Shown: piece by piece, positions 29,942 through 38,377 of the stretch
Layout: every line of letters begins with the position of its first letter
Position numbering within the stretch: position 1 is the stretch's first letter
NCBI RefSeq assembly: GCF_040741455.2
Contig: NZ_CP160328.2
Span: forward strand, 1,054,001-1,118,000
DNA length: 64,000 nucleotides
Origin: Snodgrassella alvi
Lineage (GTDB): Bacteria; Pseudomonadota; Gammaproteobacteria; Burkholderiales; Neisseriaceae
Direction of reading: 5' to 3'
Notes under the pieces: model-generated
The model's database searches: none
What the model was told of the DNA's origin: nothing
Seen by the model: the letters and a program-made list of their open reading frames with translations, nothing else
Position numbers and translations under genes: made by a program

Positions 29942-30793
29942 TTAATCTAGATTCGGCCAAAGCCATAGCGGCAATGGCTGCGTATCCACATCCCATTGAG
30001 CGGGATAATCAACACCGGTAAGGTATAGCCCGTCCGGCATAAATGTTGGCGGAGCCAGTTGCCGGCTTTTTGCCGCCAGCAATTGTGCAAATCCAGACAC
30101 ACTTAGCTTACCCGCTCCCACATACACCAGCGCACCTACAATATTACGCACCATATTGTGGACAAATGCACTGCCATGGAAATCTATCGCCATCAATTCA
30201 GGACTACCACTGAGTCTCAGTGCATACAAAGTTTTTACTGGTGATTTAGCCTGACAGTCACTGGAGCGAAAGCTGGAAAAATCGTGTTCACCAACCAGCA
30301 ATGCAGCTGCTTCACGCATCAATTCCATATTGAGAGGATAATGAGTCCAGCCGACTCGTCCACGCAGCTGCGGCATACGGACACGACTGGATTCAAGCAT
30401 ATAACGGTAACGCCGTCCGCAAGCATCAAACCGTGCATGAAATTCAGCAGCAACCATCTGAGCTTTAAGAATCCGGATATTCTTATCCATTGTCGTATTG
30501 CTTCCACGCAGCCATGCCTCCGCACTTCGTCTGGCATGCGTGTCGAAGTGTACAATCTGACCGGTAGCATGCACACCAGCATCAGTGCGCCCTGCCACCA
30601 CCACCTCTACTTCTTCCGCCGCTACAGAGCTTATTGCTTTCTCCAACACCGACTGAATGGTATATAATCCGTCTGGCTGTTTCTGCCAGCCATGGAAAGC
30701 TGTACCATCATAAGCAATTGTTAATGCCCAGCGCTGCTTGTAGCCAATATCATCCTGCATATTTTCTGGACGCTTTACCACATTACCTACCAT
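29942..30793 (-). CDS. truA: tRNA pseudouridine(38-40) synthase
   Basis: Isomerises uridines 38-40 in the anticodon arm of many tRNAs. The 283 residues show ALTIAYDGTAFHGWQKQP and the catalytic Asp in GRTDAGVHATGQIVHFDT (about residues 66-82). FHARFDACGRRYRYML and AFVHNMVRNIVGALVYVG are also present. The ATG at 30793 has GGAAAAGGA just upstream; ATG 30760 would give the length more usual for TruA, so the first 11 residues are uncertain. It is downstream of fimV as in Neisseria but separated by a terminator and 350 bases. Confidence 0.95.
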   Translation of the reverse strand: MVGNVVKRPENMQDDIGYKQRWALTIAYDGTAFHGWQKQPDGLYTIQSVLEKAISSVAAEEVEVVVAGRTDAGVHATGQIVHFDTHARRSAEAWLRGSNTTMDKNIRILKAQMVAAEFHARFDACGRRYRYMLESSRVRMPQLRGRVGWTHYPLNMELMREAAALLVGEHDFSSFRSSDCQAKSPVKTLYALRLSGSPELMAIDFHGSAFVHNMVRNIVGALVYVGAGKLSVSGFAQLLAAKSRQLAPPTFMPDGLYLTGVDYPAQWDVDTQPLPLWLWPNLD

Positions 30794-30811
30794 TCCTTTT
30801 CCAAATCCACA

Positions 30812-31048
30812 TTAATACACACTGTTATGTGGCATTATTATCGCATAGCCATCATTTGCGTTCATATTTATAATGAGTTGCTTACCAAATAAACAGGTAA
30901 GATAAACAATTTGGCGGCCGGCACACTCATCCAAATCATTAGACAGATACTGATTGATGATAGTTTTCGTTTTTGCTACCAGACTTAGCAAAAAGCTGTT
31001 TACAGCCAATAGCAGTTGGATAACATACCAAAGATTTTGCAAATACAT
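30812..31048 (-). CDS. hypothetical small membrane protein, uncertain
   Basis: A 78-codon frame between the fimV terminator and truA, on their strand, ending 18 bases before the truA start. It begins MYLQNLWYVIQLLLAVNSF, a plausible membrane helix (about residues 5-25), and then turns polar (NQYLSNDLDECAGRQIV). Codon choice is less AT-extreme than in the surrounding spacer. There is no good RBS and I recognise no family, so this may be a chance frame. Confidence 0.3.
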   Translation of the reverse strand: MYLQNLWYVIQLLLAVNSFLLSLVAKTKTIINQYLSNDLDECAGRQIVYLTCLFGKQLIINMNANDGYAIIMPHNSVY

Positions 31049-31142
31049 TTTTCAACACCAGCCGCATATAATCTATCTAAATACAGCATTTTTTATTGCT
31101 TCCAAAATATCGTCATATAAATCAAATCTAGATACAAACTCG

Positions 31143-31181
31143 AAATAAAAAGACTGAATCCTGATACAGGATTCAGTCTTT
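31143..31181 (-). terminator. intrinsic terminator after fimV
   Basis: Perfect 15-bp stem AAAGACTGAATCCTG/CAGGATTCAGTCTTT with a 3-base loop, followed on the minus strand by TTTTATTT, about 40 bases after the fimV stop. Confidence 0.93.
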
Positions 31182-31219
31182 ACCAAATACGAACTGTCAT
31201 TTAGCATGTTCTGTACAGA

Positions 31220-33628
31220 TTAGCCTCCTAGCTGTTGTAACAGATTCTGAGCTTCCGCCAAAACTGCGCCATTAGCTTCATCGACCAATTCTCGTAAAGT
31301 CTGGCGTGCAGTCACCGCATCATCCATCTCCAGATACATCTTAGCCAGCTCCAGCTTGGCCTGTAACGGAATTGCCTGCTGTTCAGGTGTCAATGGCTTA
31401 TCAGTTTCTTCTTCCTCTTCGGCCGACTGCTCTAGCCAATCCTGTGCACCGTTGCCAGTTGCAAAAGAAGAAATTGGAGCTGGAGAAGGGGCAGCGCTAC
31501 TTTCAATAGCTGTGGATTCTGCCTGATTATCATCCAGTGTAAAGTCCATGGACGAAACATCCACCACATCAGCATCAGTCGGTTGTGCTGAAGTAGATGG
31601 AGCAGCTTGTGAATCCTCATGCTCATCACTAATACTTAATGCATCCCAATCAATATCATTTGAAATCGCTTCATCTTCAGCAACAAACGCATGTTGATCC
31701 TGAGATGACAAAGCCTGATCAATTGTAGAGGATGTATCCTCTGCCACAGCAGCAGATTCGTTTTTGGACTCTTCATCAAACTTAAAGTCCTCGTCCCATT
31801 GCAAATCAGCCAGAGCATTAAGTGTATCCACTTCAGCTGCCGCCGGTTTAGATTCCGGCTCAACAACAGCAGGCTCCTCCTCTGGGCTGAAATTCATATC
31901 TAATGATGGCAAATCATCAGTATCTGTGGCTGTTTGCTCAGCCATCACCACATCAGAATGCGCAGCCGATTCATGCTCATCTTTACTAGCATCATCAGCC
32001 ACCACCCATTCAAAATCCGCGCTGTCTGCTTCTTCTTTTTCCGGCTCAGTTACAGGAGATTCTTTAGAAGTCAGCACTTCCGGCTGTTCAGTTTCATCAA
32101 TTTGATCCAGCCAAGATAAATCGTCGCCATTATCCATCTCTGCTACTGATGGGGCTGTTGTATCTGCAGGAGCAGCTGGCGTATCATCGGTGAAATTAAA
32201 ATTCAGCCAGTCAATATCATCTTCTTCAGGCTTGTTTGCAGCAGCCTCAGGTTTTGATTCGGGAAGCTGAGTAGTAACGGCAGATTCGGAAACATTGTCA
32301 GCCGGCGCGTCAGCTTTCTCGGAGCTGTCAGAAGACTCATCATTCAGCCACGACCAATCATCTGCATCGGCTGACGCTGATGAGGCTGCCACTGCAGTAG
32401 ATGCCTGATTAGTTGCAGCTGGCGATGCCGGTTCTGACTGTTGAAGTTTCGGTGGTTCATCATTGAATACCACATCATCATCGTCTTCATCATCAGATGA
32501 ATAATATTCCTCAGCTTCCTCAGCATCGCGTTTTTTACGTCTCTGCCATATAAATGCGGCAATCAGCAGCACACCAGCGAGACCAACCAAAGCATAAGGC
32601 CACCAGGATGGCAACAACGATTCTTCTGGTGCAGGTTCTACAGGCTGTACAGGTGCTGGAGTTGGATTGACCTTAGGCTGCACTGGTTTCGCTTTCACCA
32701 CAGAAGCAGCAGAAGCGGCTGGTGCAGATGCGGAGGCAGCAACAGCTTCAGTTTTACCTGCATCTTGCGTTTTAGCTACTTCTGGCTTAGTTGGAACTAT
32801 AGGTTCTGAAGCAGCAGCCTTCTGAATTTTGTTTGCAGATACATCAGATTTGGTTGGAGTTGCGGCTGCAGTATTTTCAGCAGCCTTAGCATCTGGCGCA
32901 ACAGATACAGGTGATTTACTCTGTGCAGTCACCGGCTGTTGAACCGTTTTAATTTTTACTTTAGATAATTTATACAGCTGGGTAGTAGAAGGAATATTCA
33001 GACTGATATTCCGATACATCAAATCCGGATTACCATTACGAAATGCCTGTGGATTGGCCACAAGCAGAGCATGCATTGTCTGCTCTACTGTCATATTCTG
33101 CGGCCGTACCTTACGTGCAACATCCATCAGTGTTTCATTATTGTCTACATTATATTTCACTACCGCATTGTCTGAAGCAAGCCTGTTTTGCAAAGCTGCA
33201 GTAGCCCGTGCAGCGGATTTGTTTCTAACAGAGTGTGCCTGCTTATGATGTTTACTGCCATTTCGAGCAGAAGCAGAGGAACCATGCCCATTTTCCGGCG
33301 GATCAAGTAATGCTGTATATTGCCTACCCTGACTACCTGAGACGAGGCTAAAAGACATCATCGGATCACTAATTGGCTTACTGGATCGCAAATGAATCAC
33401 TGCATTCTGCCCTTGCGGTGTCACCCGCACCTGTAGCGGTGCGCCTGAAATTGTCGGCCGACCCTTTAAAGCGGCTCTGGCTTCATCACCAGTTACAACC
33501 ACGCTACCTGAAAATGGCTCTCCCAAAGCAGAGTTAACCTGCAGGCTGCCAAGTCCTGCCCATGCAGGTGCACTGGCCGAAAAACATAAAGACAGTGCGA
33601 TGATTTTTAAATTATATGCGTTCTTCAA
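31220..33628 (-). CDS. fimV: FimV/TspA-like polar assembly protein
   Basis: Inner-membrane protein that organises type IV pilus and polar machinery; the Neisseria homologue is TspA. The 802 residues contain a signal peptide ending SASAPAWA and the FimV N-terminal domain (GLGSLQVNSALGEPF). A LysM-like peptidoglycan-binding segment spans about 155-212 (NETLMDVARKVRPQNMTVEQ). A Ala/Pro/Lys linker leads to one membrane helix (about 340-365) and an RRKKRD stop-transfer. A very acidic Asp/Glu/Ser-rich cytoplasmic region (about 370-740) precedes the C-terminal FimV helical repeat (LELAKMYLEMDDAVTARQTL). It starts at TTG 33628 with GAGGG seven bases upstream; no ATG precedes the signal peptide. Confidence 0.92.
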   Translation of the reverse strand: MKNAYNLKIIALSLCFSASAPAWAGLGSLQVNSALGEPFSGSVVVTGDEARAALKGRPTISGAPLQVRVTPQGQNAVIHLRSSKPISDPMMSFSLVSGSQGRQYTALLDPPENGHGSSASARNGSKHHKQAHSVRNKSAARATAALQNRLASDNAVVKYNVDNNETLMDVARKVRPQNMTVEQTMHALLVANPQAFRNGNPDLMYRNISLNIPSTTQLYKLSKVKIKTVQQPVTAQSKSPVSVAPDAKAAENTAAATPTKSDVSANKIQKAAASEPIVPTKPEVAKTQDAGKTEAVAASASAPAASAASVVKAKPVQPKVNPTPAPVQPVEPAPEESLLPSWWPYALVGLAGVLLIAAFIWQRRKKRDAEEAEEYYSSDDEDDDDVVFNDEPPKLQQSEPASPAATNQASTAVAASSASADADDWSWLNDESSDSSEKADAPADNVSESAVTTQLPESKPEAAANKPEEDDIDWLNFNFTDDTPAAPADTTAPSVAEMDNGDDLSWLDQIDETEQPEVLTSKESPVTEPEKEEADSADFEWVVADDASKDEHESAAHSDVVMAEQTATDTDDLPSLDMNFSPEEEPAVVEPESKPAAAEVDTLNALADLQWDEDFKFDEESKNESAAVAEDTSSTIDQALSSQDQHAFVAEDEAISNDIDWDALSISDEHEDSQAAPSTSAQPTDADVVDVSSMDFTLDDNQAESTAIESSAAPSPAPISSFATGNGAQDWLEQSAEEEEETDKPLTPEQQAIPLQAKLELAKMYLEMDDAVTARQTLRELVDEANGAVLAEAQNLLQQLGG

Positions 33629-34003
33629 TCCCGTACCCTCACCGGTAATGCACCATTGCCATCAGGCTCGTGCCTATTCATTTGAAAATTTCTGCAAGTA
33701 CTTAAAATGCAACTGGTGTTTAACGTTCACTAAACCTGTTTTTATATTATCTCACGCTATAATAGCTTTTGCGACCATTTAATGCCAAATCACCTTGACC
33801 TATTTTGCTCTTATAACATGCATAACTGTGGATATTTTCAGACGAAACATCATCCAAAAAACACTAAACCAATATACAACAATGGTTAAATTTTGTTTAA
33901 TACCTTGCTTTAACAGGTGCCAAGTGTAAAAACTCAGGGTATCATGGAGATTATTTCACACCCTACAACAACAAACCTGAAAAAAGATATACAGTCCTGA
34001 ATA
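33629..34003. other. divergent control region between fimV and yciB
   Basis: AT-rich, no gene. It contains a TATAAT-type hexamer near 33756-33763 and a TTGTTT/TTGCTT-rich stretch near 33893-33912 that could contribute to a yciB promoter. Neither makes a full consensus pair. Confidence 0.3.
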
Positions 34004-34540
34004 ATGAAAGCAGTATTCGAATTTCTGGTAGTTATTCTCTTCTTTGCTACCTATGCCTTAACCAAAAATATTATTCTGGCCACCGAGGTGGCTATCGCAG
34101 CCGGCTTGATTCAGGCCGCATGGTGTTTAATTAAATACCGGCGTCTGCAAACCATGCAGTGGGTAAGCCTGCTTTTGGTTGTAATACTGGGTGGCGCAAC
34201 CATAATATTAAAAAACCCGCACTTCATAATGTGGAAGCCAACAATCCTTTTTTGGGTAATGGCTATAGGCCTGCTGATTTCACATCTATGCGGAAAAAAC
34301 GTGCTAAAAAGCACAATTGGCAAAGAAATTAGCTTGCCAGCTCCGGCATGGCGTAAACTTACTTATGCTTGGGTAATATTTCTACTGGCACTGGGTACAC
34401 TCAATTTGTGGGTTGCTTATTGCTTTACCGAAGCACAATGGGTTAATTTCAAACTTTTTGGCAGTACCACCATTTTAGTTCTGTTTACCATCGGACAGAC
34501 GGTATATATTAGCCGATACATTAAAAAGGATGAGTTGTAA
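34004..34540 (+). CDS. yciB: septation protein A family (inner membrane protein YciB)
   Basis: 178-residue polytopic protein with about five hydrophobic segments. The family markers are MKAVFEFLVVILFFATYALTKNI at the start, GGATIILKNPHFIMWKPTILFW (about 63-85), LPAPAWRKLTYAWVIFL, and NLWVAYCFTEAQWVNFKLFG. YciB interacts with elongation and division proteins and helps keep envelope synthesis in order. It overlaps yciI by one base (TAATG), so yciB-yciI-bolA are translated as a coupled set, an arrangement related to the enterobacterial yciB-yciA-yciI neighbourhood. Confidence 0.94.
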   Translation: MKAVFEFLVVILFFATYALTKNIILATEVAIAAGLIQAAWCLIKYRRLQTMQWVSLLLVVILGGATIILKNPHFIMWKPTILFWVMAIGLLISHLCGKNVLKSTIGKEISLPAPAWRKLTYAWVIFLLALGTLNLWVAYCFTEAQWVNFKLFGSTTILVLFTIGQTVYISRYIKKDEL

Positions 34541-34833
34541 TGCTGTTTATGCTGATGGCCACTGATGCCGACAATAGTCATGAAGCACGTATCAAGGCCA
34601 GACCCAGACATCTGGCTCGATTGCAAGAGCTACAAGCACAAAACCGTTTGGTTTTGGCCGGTCCTAATCCTCTGCCAGATGATGAAAGCCGTTTTTCTGG
34701 TAGTCTGGTCATTGCCGATTTTGAATCTTTAGATGAAGCACAGGCATGGGCGGAACAAGATCCTTATGTGGATGCAGGCGTCTATGAAGAAATACTGATT
34801 CGGCCTTTTAAAAAAGTTTTGCCTGATGACTGA
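34540..34833 (+). CDS. yciI: YciI family protein
   Basis: 97-residue ferredoxin-like YCII domain protein: MLMATDADNSHEARIKARPRHLARL with the conserved Asp/His pair, LVLAGPNPL, GSLVIADFESLDEAQAWAEQDPYVDAGVYE. Family members are dimeric, with a proposed but unproven active site; some relatives act as dehydrochlorinases, E. coli YciI has no firm role. It is coupled at both ends: start within the yciB stop, end overlapping bolA. Confidence 0.93.
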   Translation: MLFMLMATDADNSHEARIKARPRHLARLQELQAQNRLVLAGPNPLPDDESRFSGSLVIADFESLDEAQAWAEQDPYVDAGVYEEILIRPFKKVLPDD

Positions 34834-35104
34834 CATCCAAACAGCCATCCGTATGCGCCTGCAATCACTGAATCCGGTACAACTCAAACTGATTGACGAC
34901 AGCCATCTGCATGCAGGGCATAAAGGTCATCATGGCGGGGGACATTATCGTTTGCTAGTGGTCAGCGATGCATTCAACGGTTTATCGCGTCTGGCTCGTC
35001 AGCGGAAAGTTCATCAGCTACTGAAAGATTTATTCAAGGCTAATACCATCCATGCCCTCAGCATCATGGCATGTACAAACAGCGAATATTTAACCAAGCA
35101 ATAA
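34826..35104 (+). CDS. bolA: BolA family protein
   Basis: 92-residue BolA-like protein with RMRLQSLNPVQLKLIDDSHLHAGHKGHHGGGHYRLLVVSDAFNGLSRLARQRKVHQLL. The histidine cluster HAGHKGHHGGGHY includes the Fe-S-liganding His expected for BolA proteins, which work with monothiol glutaredoxins in iron-sulfur handling and in stress-related control of cell shape. It overlaps yciI by eight bases. A secreted PpiC-like gene follows after 34 bases. Confidence 0.92.
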   Translation: MTDIQTAIRMRLQSLNPVQLKLIDDSHLHAGHKGHHGGGHYRLLVVSDAFNGLSRLARQRKVHQLLKDLFKANTIHALSIMACTNSEYLTKQ

Positions 35105-35138
35105 TCTATTTCTATCCACTTAAATGAGAGAGTTAACC

Positions 35139-36005
35139 ATGAAAAAACAATTAATTGCTGCTGCCATTTTACTGGGACTAACCGGTATTGCTACTGCCCA
35201 GACGGTTGCGACCGTAAACGGAACCAAAATCGACAGTAAAGAGGTCGATAATCAGGTAGCCGTATTGGTTCAGGAAAGCCAGAACCAGATTCAGGATACA
35301 CCCGAATTACGCAAGAGCATCACTGGCCGTCTGGTGACTCGTACCTTACTGATTCAGGCCGCCAAAAAGCAGAATCTTGATAAAGATCCAGAATATTTGA
35401 ATGCATTGAATCAGGCAGAAGCAGAAGCTAAACGTCTTGGCGATGATAAAAAGCCTGGTTTCAAAGAAGAATGGGCTTTCTTTAAAGATAATCTGCTGAC
35501 TCAGGCTTATCTGGCCAACGTTGCCAAAAATAACCCTGTAAAACCTGAAGATGTGCGCAATGCCTATAACGACATGGTGAAATATTACAGCGGCACTCAG
35601 GAAGTTCAGTTAGGTGAAATTATCACACGTGATGCAGACACGGCCAATAAAGCCATAGCTAAACTAAAAGAGAAAAAAAGCTTTGCGACCGTAGCCAAAG
35701 AGTTCACAATTGATCCGGCCGGCCGTGAAAACGGAGGTATTCCAAAAGGCTATGTTGCCATGAAAGACCTTCAAGAGAGTGCCACACCCGTTTATAACGC
35801 CATTAAAGATTTGAAAAAAGGTCAGTACACTCCTGCTCCGGTACAGGGTAACGGCAACATTTACGCTGTATTCTACGTAAACGACAAACGCAACCTAAAA
35901 CTGCCAACCCAGAAAGAAATGGAACCAATCCTGTCACGCCGTCTGCAAAGTGCCACTCTGGCTCAGGCTATTGACCAGCTGTACAAGAATGCAAATATCA
36001 AATAA
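35139..36005 (+). CDS. secreted PpiC/SurA-like peptidyl-prolyl cis-trans isomerase
   Basis: 288-residue periplasmic foldase. A signal peptide (MKKQLIAAAILLGLTGIATAQ) is followed by a SurA-N-type helical chaperone part (about 22-125). A parvulin domain spans about 140-240: EVQLGEIITRDADTANKAIAKL, FATVAKEFTIDPAGRENGGIPKGYV with the conserved S/T-D...GG pattern, and LKKGQYTPAPVQ. The start at 35139 with GAGAG eight bases upstream replaces a longer frame lacking an RBS. Expected role: outer-membrane protein folding. It is paired with a second, more divergent copy 50 bases downstream. Confidence 0.88.
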   Translation: MKKQLIAAAILLGLTGIATAQTVATVNGTKIDSKEVDNQVAVLVQESQNQIQDTPELRKSITGRLVTRTLLIQAAKKQNLDKDPEYLNALNQAEAEAKRLGDDKKPGFKEEWAFFKDNLLTQAYLANVAKNNPVKPEDVRNAYNDMVKYYSGTQEVQLGEIITRDADTANKAIAKLKEKKSFATVAKEFTIDPAGRENGGIPKGYVAMKDLQESATPVYNAIKDLKKGQYTPAPVQGNGNIYAVFYVNDKRNLKLPTQKEMEPILSRRLQSATLAQAIDQLYKNANIK

Positions 36006-36055
36006 TTATTTTTTCCGACTTTAATAAACGGATCAGATAACAAGGAATTTACGAT

Positions 36056-36814
36056 ATGAAAAAAAGCATTACCTGGCTGGCCGGCTTCAGTATCATGGCC
36101 GCTGGGCTCGCTTTTGCCGATGCACCCAAAATTGATTCACAGCGCATTAATGTCATGCTAAAACAGTATGAGCGTCAGATGCAGGCACAGCCGGGTGCTC
36201 CAGCGCCGAATAAAGCAGAGATTCAGAAAGAAATCACGTTGCGCCTGCAAACGGCCGATATATTGAAAGCAGAAGCCCTTAAGGCCGGTTTGGATAAACA
36301 ACCAGACACACAGGCCGCTTGGCAGAACATGCAGGCTCAATTCTATGCAGCCCAGTATGTAGACCATCTGGCTGCCAGCATTGAAGTAAGCGACAGTGAT
36401 TTGCGCCGGCAATATCAACAGGTGAGTCAGGAAATCAACTTACTGCCCATTGTTTTTCCAAGCGAACAAGCAGCTGAAGAAGGTTTAAGCAAACTGAAAA
36501 AAGGACTGGCTTACGAAACTTTGCTTAAACAGGTAAACCCAGAAGCACCACAAAGCAATTGGATGAACCCACAGCAACTGCCTCCTGAATTTGCCCAACT
36601 GGCCTCACAACTGAAAAGTGGTCAGATTTCACCTAATGTGATCACGATTGACGGACATTACATCCTGTTGAAACTAGCTGGTACGCGTCAGGCACCTGAT
36701 GCTCCCGCATTTGACCAGATTAAAGAGCAGCTTCGCAATCAGGCCAAACAGGAAAAAGTATCCCAACAAATCAATCAAATTTTGAAAAACAATGGCATTA
36801 ATCTAAACAATTAA
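36056..36814 (+). CDS. second secreted SurA-like protein, degenerate parvulin domain
   Basis: 252 residues with signal peptide (MKKSITWLAGFSIMAAGLAFA). The architecture matches its upstream neighbour: an N-terminal helical segment (QRINVMLKQYERQM..., KAEIQKEITLRLQTADILKAEALKAGL) and a parvulin-like C-terminal half with LKSGQISPNVITIDGHYILLKLAGTR. The central parvulin motif with the double glycine is replaced by SNWMNPQQLPPEFAQLASQ, so isomerase activity is doubtful and a chaperone role is more likely. The spacing and shared strand suggest co-transcription with the first copy, ending at a strong terminator. Confidence 0.8.
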   Translation: MKKSITWLAGFSIMAAGLAFADAPKIDSQRINVMLKQYERQMQAQPGAPAPNKAEIQKEITLRLQTADILKAEALKAGLDKQPDTQAAWQNMQAQFYAAQYVDHLAASIEVSDSDLRRQYQQVSQEINLLPIVFPSEQAAEEGLSKLKKGLAYETLLKQVNPEAPQSNWMNPQQLPPEFAQLASQLKSGQISPNVITIDGHYILLKLAGTRQAPDAPAFDQIKEQLRNQAKQEKVSQQINQILKNNGINLNN

Positions 36815-36820
36815 TAGCCT

Positions 36821-36862
36821 GAATATAAAAAACCGGTACTAAAGTACCGGTTTTTTATATTC
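36821..36862. terminator. strong bidirectional terminator
   Basis: A 20-bp perfect inverted repeat around AA, core ACCGGTACT/AGTACCGGT with A-run and T-run flanks. It can end both the PpiC-like pair (+) and the convergent GNAT gene (-). Confidence 0.93.
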
Positions 36863-36897
36863 AGCTCACCTAAAACGCGAGAAAACTTACTAGAAAA

Positions 36898-37332
36898 TCA
36901 TTCTGGCTGATATAGCATATCTACAAAAGGAATACCATCCGTAATATATGGCGCACCTTGAATTTTAAAACCATGTTGTTGATAAAATTTAAGAACCTGA
37001 CGGCTCGACTCAATTTTAATCGGATAATCCGAATAGTGACTCTGTGCATAATGCAGGATCAGTTTAATCAGCTGGTCTCCTAAGCCGGTACCACGAAAAT
37101 CCGAGCGGGTGACAAAGCGACTGAATGTAAAATGCACACCAGCTAAATACATTCTGGCATAAGCCAGAATTTGCCCGTCTCGTTTATAGTAAACATGTTT
37201 GGCCAACACATCCCAGTCATCCAACTCTTGATATATCCGCTGCTGCTCTACCATAAAAGTGTCAATACGCAATCGAGCAATGCGATAAAAATCTTGTGAC
37301 GAAAGTTCATCTAATTTTTTGATACACCACAT
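36898..37332 (-). CDS. ElaA-like GNAT family N-acetyltransferase
   Basis: 144-residue single GNAT domain. The acetyl-CoA-binding motif is FSRFVTRSDFRGTGLGDQLIKLIL (about residues 70-93), with IKIESSRQVLKFYQQHGFKIQG near the C terminus. The N terminus (LSSQDFYRIARLRIDTFMVEQQRIYQELDDWDVLAKH) is like ElaA, where the R(L/V)xVFVVEQ...YxExDxxD pattern is diagnostic. Substrate unknown. Confidence 0.85.
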   Translation of the reverse strand: MWCIKKLDELSSQDFYRIARLRIDTFMVEQQRIYQELDDWDVLAKHVYYKRDGQILAYARMYLAGVHFTFSRFVTRSDFRGTGLGDQLIKLILHYAQSHYSDYPIKIESSRQVLKFYQQHGFKIQGAPYITDGIPFVDMLYQPE

Positions 37333-37569
37333 AAAACTTTCACACTCCTCTTAACCACAAAACTGATTGCATTTGGTACTGGTTTGTTACTAAAATCAAA
37401 TAAGCATAGATTTAATACACTGTTTCTCAAAATATCTTGTAATTACATTATGCCGGCTTGCTATGCTTACACTTAAAACAAACTCAGTATAAAAACAATA
37501 AGACAAATAATCAAATAACAATCTTAATTCTGGCAAAAATAAAAATACTGCTTTAACCTAAACCAATAT
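37333..37569. other. AT-rich spacer between yceI and the GNAT gene
   Basis: No gene or RNA recognised. It should include the promoter of the GNAT gene on the minus strand. Confidence 0.3.
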
Positions 37570-37610
37570 ATAGAGAAACGGATTACCCAAAGTCAAACAA
37601 GGTAATCCGT
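37570..37610 (-). terminator. probable terminator after yceI
   Basis: Arms ACGGATTACC and GGTAATCCGT with a 13-base loop, ending in TTTCTCTATATATT on the minus strand, about 19 bases after the yceI stop. Confidence 0.65.
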
Positions 37611-37628
37611 AGCTAGGATAATAGAAGA

Positions 37629-38204
37629 TTATTGTTTCGCCGCTTCTACTTGAATATTCAGCTTAACATAACGACTTGCCGGCATAACCTGCACATACTC
37701 ATTAATTCCCCATTGAGTACGATCAATAACAGCTTCAAAATCACCGCCACAAACTTGAGATTGTGTCATCGGGCTTTTATAACAATTGAATTTAGTAGCA
37801 CGCAAAACTACAGGGTGTGTTTGCCCTACCATTGTTAATTGGCCGCGCAAAGCCCTAACTTTTCCATTTTTATCGAAAATCCAGTTCTGCGAAACAAATC
37901 GCAGTGACGGATATTGTGCCGCATTAAAAAAAGCTTTACTTTGCAGATGTTGAGTAAATTCACTGCGGCCCGTATCCAGCTTAGCCAGTGGAAGAGTAAT
38001 ATCTACTGCACCGGTTTTAGCTTTCGCATCAAATTGCAACTCACCCTCTAGATTATAAAATCCCCCTACATTGCTGGAAGTGGCAAAATGATCTAAAGTG
38101 AATCGCGCGTTGGTATGCAAGGGATCAAGTTTATAAGTTGCAGCCATTGCTGGTACACTTATACCCAACAATGTGGCCATCAAAATACAGGTAAATCGGC
38201 TCAT
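37629..38204 (-). CDS. YceI family periplasmic polyisoprenoid-binding protein
   Basis: 191-residue lipocalin-like protein with a signal peptide (MSRFTCILMATLLGISVPAMAA). The mature start is ATYKLDPLHTNARFTLDHFATS, the YceI hallmark (Y.ldp.Hs...f.v.H). GAVDITLPLAKLDTGRSEFTQHLQSKAFFNAAQYPSLRFVSQ and LTMVGQTHPVVLRATKFNCY complete the family pattern. Homologues bind isoprenoid quinones or other lipids in the barrel and are linked to acid or osmotic stress. Two Cys near residues 145-155 may form a disulfide. Confidence 0.92.
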   Translation of the reverse strand: MSRFTCILMATLLGISVPAMAATYKLDPLHTNARFTLDHFATSSNVGGFYNLEGELQFDAKAKTGAVDITLPLAKLDTGRSEFTQHLQSKAFFNAAQYPSLRFVSQNWIFDKNGKVRALRGQLTMVGQTHPVVLRATKFNCYKSPMTQSQVCGGDFEAVIDRTQWGINEYVQVMPASRYVKLNIQVEAAKQ

Positions 38205-38377
38205 TATTTATTTCCTTTGTCCATTTGGCTAACAGATTAATGGTAGCCTGAATAAGCCTACGGACAAATCCCGCAGAGTAAATATATTTTTTCTTTTAAA
38301 GAAACAATTAAACATATTCAGGTCTGTTCTTAATCACAATTCCTTTCACTAATTTCTATCCAAAGCTTAAGCTACAT

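Noticed and set aside
32344-32562. Frames inside the acidic part of fimV
   Set aside because: Shadow frames produced by repetitive Asp/Glu/Ser codons of fimV.
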